Below, piece after piece: positions 7,351 through 8,792 of a stretch of 8,792 nucleotides of DNA. Within the stretch, counting starts at the first letter, position 1; every line of letters begins with the position of its first letter. The notes beneath the pieces are model-generated. The model worked only from the letters and a program-made list of their open reading frames with translations, was not told the origin of the DNA and did not search any database. This stretch comes from Pseudomonadota bacterium. Its GTDB lineage: Bacteria > Pseudomonadota > Alphaproteobacteria > Sphingomonadales > Sphingomonadaceae. Location: the NCBI GenBank assembly GCA_023433445.1, contig JAEZCS010000087.1, positions 1 through 8,792 of the forward strand. Direction: 5' to 3'. The position numbers and the translations under genes are program-made.

Positions 7351-7758
7351 TCAGCTCGCCACATAGGCTCGGCGTGTTTCAGACAGGGTGATGGTCTTGC
7401 TGACGAGCAGGAAGTTCACGTTCAGATTATAGCCCATCGTAATGGTGACATAGTTGGGCTTTGAGCTGGTCGTGAAGGTGACTGTCGGCGCAACGATGTT
7501 CGCCGGATCCATTCCGAACCGGTTCGCCGCTATGCGCGCTTGAATGTCTGCCTCGGCTGGCCTGGGCCATGTCGTTGCATAGCGCGCGGCATCCTCGACG
7601 GCGCTGCGCAACCCAGCCTGAGCGTAGAAAAGGATACCAAGCGCCGGAATGCCGATCAGCATCGCGAGCAGGACGGGCGCTACGATAGCGAATTCCAATA
7701 CGCCGACGCCACGGCAGTCCCTTGCCAACCGGTTGAGTAGGTGCAGGAAGCGGGTCAT
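7351..7758 (-). CDS. TadE-like pseudopilin
   Basis: This 135-residue protein has the TadE layout: a basic N-terminus, then RGVGVLEFAIVAPVLLAMLIG, where cleavage after G17 would leave glutamate E22 at position +5, as expected for processing by a TadV-type prepilin peptidase. The hydrophobic segment runs over about residues 18-45, followed by AQAGLRSAVEDAARYA, typical of the family. The C-terminal 70 residues form predicted beta-rich sequence without cysteines. In the Tad system TadE-like pseudopilins are needed for Flp pilus assembly. The start overlaps the stop of the upstream gene as ATGA (7758-7755), which indicates translational coupling; the longer open frame to 7941 runs through that gene and lacks TadE-like sequence. 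The gap to the TadG-like gene is 16 nt. Confidence 0.87.
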   Translation of the reverse strand: MTRFLHLLNRLARDCRGVGVLEFAIVAPVLLAMLIGIPALGILFYAQAGLRSAVEDAARYATTWPRPAEADIQARIAANRFGMDPANIVAPTVTFTTSSKPNYVTITMGYNLNVNFLLVSKTITLSETRRAYVAS

Positions 7759-8306
7759 TGGATTCTCAAGACTCCCGTGGCCGAAATCGGCACGACACCG
7801 TCGGAATTGCCGAACATCTTCGCGAGCGCCCCTCCCGCAAAGGACGGCGTGAAAGTGGTCGAAATCTGAATCTGGGTATAGCGGGCAGTCTCGCCCGATG
7901 AGCAACTGGCGGTATTCCAGCTGGTTACCGTGCCGCCGCACTCCAGGGTCTGCGTAACCGTGACCGCGCTCGTCGGCACATCCGCCTGAGCGGCTGCCTG
8001 CGCCTGGATATCGCTCGTTGCAACATCCGGTCCACCCATCCAGGAAATTTCCAGGCCGCGGTTGACGGCCTGCTGCACCTTCATCTTGGCCGCGCCATAG
8101 CGGGCAGCATCCATCGTCCCCATGATGATCATGACAAGGACCGGAGCAACAAGCGCAGTTTCCACCAGCGCAACGCCGTACTTGTCGATCCGCAGTCGAT
8201 TCAGCGCGGCGCGAGTCGAGGTCCGAACAACATCGACCGTCCGGACGCAGCGCGAATCATCCATCGCACCGCTGCGGATCGCTTTGCCGAACATAAAAGG
8301 ACGCAT
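7755..8306 (-). CDS. TadE-like pseudopilin with extended N-terminus, first gene of the operon
   Basis: This 183-residue protein has a TadE core, YGVALVETALVAPVLVMIIMG, in which cleavage after G44 would leave E49 at +5. The membrane segment covers about residues 45-66, followed by MDAARYGAAKMKVQQAVNRGLE. The pre-cleavage leader is about 44 residues, much longer than in the next gene (17). M5 and M15 are possible later starts, but AAGGGG sits 6 nt before ATG 8306 and supports the long form. C123 and C135 bracket a short loop and may form a disulfide. The exported part is otherwise beta-rich with no known domain. The stop overlaps the next start by 4 bp. The protein is likely a second minor pseudopilin acting with its two downstream neighbours; the exact pilus role is inferred. 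Confidence 0.83.
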   Translation of the reverse strand: MRPFMFGKAIRSGAMDDSRCVRTVDVVRTSTRAALNRLRIDKYGVALVETALVAPVLVMIIMGTMDAARYGAAKMKVQQAVNRGLEISWMGGPDVATSDIQAQAAAQADVPTSAVTVTQTLECGGTVTSWNTASCSSGETARYTQIQISTTFTPSFAGGALAKMFGNSDGVVPISATGVLRIQ

Positions 8307-8307
8307 G

Positions 8308-8333
8308 GAAAACCCCTTCGCTTCGGGATTTTC
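8308..8333 (-). promoter_or_regulatory. Hairpin burying the ribosome binding site of the first tad-like gene
   Basis: In the minus-strand transcript GAAAATCCC (8333-8325) pairs with GGGGTTTTC (8316-8308) around an 8-nt loop, GAAGCGAA. This gives a 9-bp stem with one T-G wobble. The stem contains the GGGG of the AAGGGG ribosome binding site and ends one nucleotide before the ATG. Its weak A-T half suggests it could open readily. A role in translation control, for example by temperature or by a bound factor, is inference only. Confidence 0.45.
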
Positions 8334-8453
8334 TACTCAGGACATGCTGGCTATTGCCTTAAGCGGCGTGGTTAATGCTATGCTAACACGCTGTTTAATT
8401 TCAGGTATATATCCGACGTTATATTAATTAGCGGTAAAGACCCGGGGGAGTTT
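8334..8453. promoter_or_regulatory. AT-rich divergent promoter region, tad-like operon and lipoprotein
   Basis: The stretch from about 8371 to 8437 is markedly AT-rich against its GC-rich surroundings. Minus strand: CTGAAA (8404-8399) and TAGCAT (8380-8375), 18 nt apart, could be -35 and -10 for the tad-like operon, giving a leader of about 60 nt. Plus strand: TATATT (8420-8425) is a -10-like hexamer for the lipoprotein gene without a clear -35. An imperfect inverted repeat, GCGTG-g-TTA (8366-8374) and TAACACGC (8384-8391), overlaps the proposed minus-strand -10 and could be an operator. All are visual calls. Confidence 0.35.
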
Positions 8454-8792
8454 ATGAAGCTTTGGCTGTTTGTTGCGCATGCTCTGGTACTGACGGGGTG
8501 CGGCCGCAGCGAGGATATGGCTGATCGCCCCCCCAAGAATCTTATGATGGGGAAAACGCATATCGTGGATGGCCAGGCGACGGACCAAGGGCCGGCTAGC
8601 TCCTCCGAAGCTGAAGCGCATTTCAACCCACATGTTACTTCGCCGCCTCAAGCTGTCGACACGGCACCGCTCAGCAATGAAACGCGCTACAGGGCGCTTG
8701 GCACCGAGCCCTTCTGGGCCGTGACCGTCAAGGGATCGGTCGCGACCTTGGAGCGCCCGGACAAGGCTGAACGTCATTATGCCGTTAACCGA
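8454..8792 (+). CDS. Lipoprotein with GTEPFW motif (COG3650-like), 3' end outside window
   Basis: The first 113 residues are visible, and the frame is open to the window end. A short signal, MKLWLFVAHALVLTGC, ends in a lipobox LTGC with the lipidated cysteine at residue 16 and glycine at +2. Residues 17-75 form a low-complexity, Pro/Ser/Ala-rich linker. The folded part starts at about 78 with YRALGTEPFWAVTVKG, followed by ATLERPD. This GTEPFW motif is characteristic of small uncharacterised bacterial envelope proteins of the COG3650 type, some next to a META/HslJ-like domain; no biochemical role is assigned. GGGGGAG (8444-8450) lies 3 nt before ATG 8454, a little close but the only ribosome binding site in view. 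The gene is divergent from the tad-like operon, 147 nt between starts. Whether a second domain follows cannot be seen. Confidence 0.8.
   Translation, partial: MKLWLFVAHALVLTGCGRSEDMADRPPKNLMMGKTHIVDGQATDQGPASSSEAEAHFNPHVTSPPQAVDTAPLSNETRYRALGTEPFWAVTVKGSVATLERPDKAERHYAVNR

Noticed and set aside
7759..7941. 61-residue N-terminal extension of the second TadE-like protein
   Set aside because: The stretch is the out-of-frame reading of the upstream TadE-like gene; the ATGA overlap at 7755-7758 gives a normal TadE length.

Overview
The window reads as chromosomal DNA of a GC-rich alphaproteobacterium. Protein character (GyrB, pyrophosphatase, M61 peptidase, TadE/TadG-like proteins) and a paired-hairpin intergenic repeat typical of that group point to a sphingomonad (Sphingomonadaceae, perhaps Sphingobium). 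The genus is inferred from recalled family resemblance, not from a search. There is no sign of phage, transposase, integrase, CRISPR array, tRNA or rRNA.

Layout, left to right. (1) Plus strand: the 3' end of an M61-family aminopeptidase with a PDZ-like C-terminus (1-549), then family I inorganic pyrophosphatase ppa (591-1133), closed by a strong hairpin terminator (1152-1189). (2) A compact repeat of two perfect 8-bp hairpins lies at 1197-1275, between ppa and a convergent minus-strand MocR-type regulator, a GntR winged helix fused to an aminotransferase fold (1305-2768). (3) A minus-strand lipoprotein with an SH3-like C-terminus (2917-3378) is divergent from gyrB (3465-5972), the complete DNA gyrase B subunit. 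(4) gyrB converges on a three-gene minus-strand operon of TadE-, TadE- and TadG-like pseudopilin/Flp-pilus proteins (8306 down to 6006), and a perfect hairpin overlaps the last stop codon. (5) Divergent from that operon, across an AT-rich regulatory gap, is the 5' part of a lipoprotein with the GTEPFW motif (8454 to the window end).

How the genes relate. ppa and gyrB are housekeeping genes in separate transcription units. The MocR regulator has no obvious target next door; direct repeats in its own promoter suggest autoregulation. The TadE/TadE/TadG operon is tightly packed (a 4-bp ATGA overlap, then a 16-nt gap) and should be co-translated. Its products are membrane-anchored exported proteins, but no Tad ATPase, secretin or prepilin peptidase gene is in view, so the core machinery must be elsewhere.

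No clearly new system is visible. The points most worth a second look are the TadG-like protein, whose C-terminal half looks like a cysteine-rich beta-helix instead of the vWA domain of canonical TadG; a hairpin that would bury the ribosome binding site of the first tad gene; a recurring layout in which a -10-like hexamer ends 7-8 nt before the start codon (gyrB, the SH3 lipoprotein, the MocR gene), suggesting leaderless mRNAs; and spaced direct repeats in the MocR promoter.
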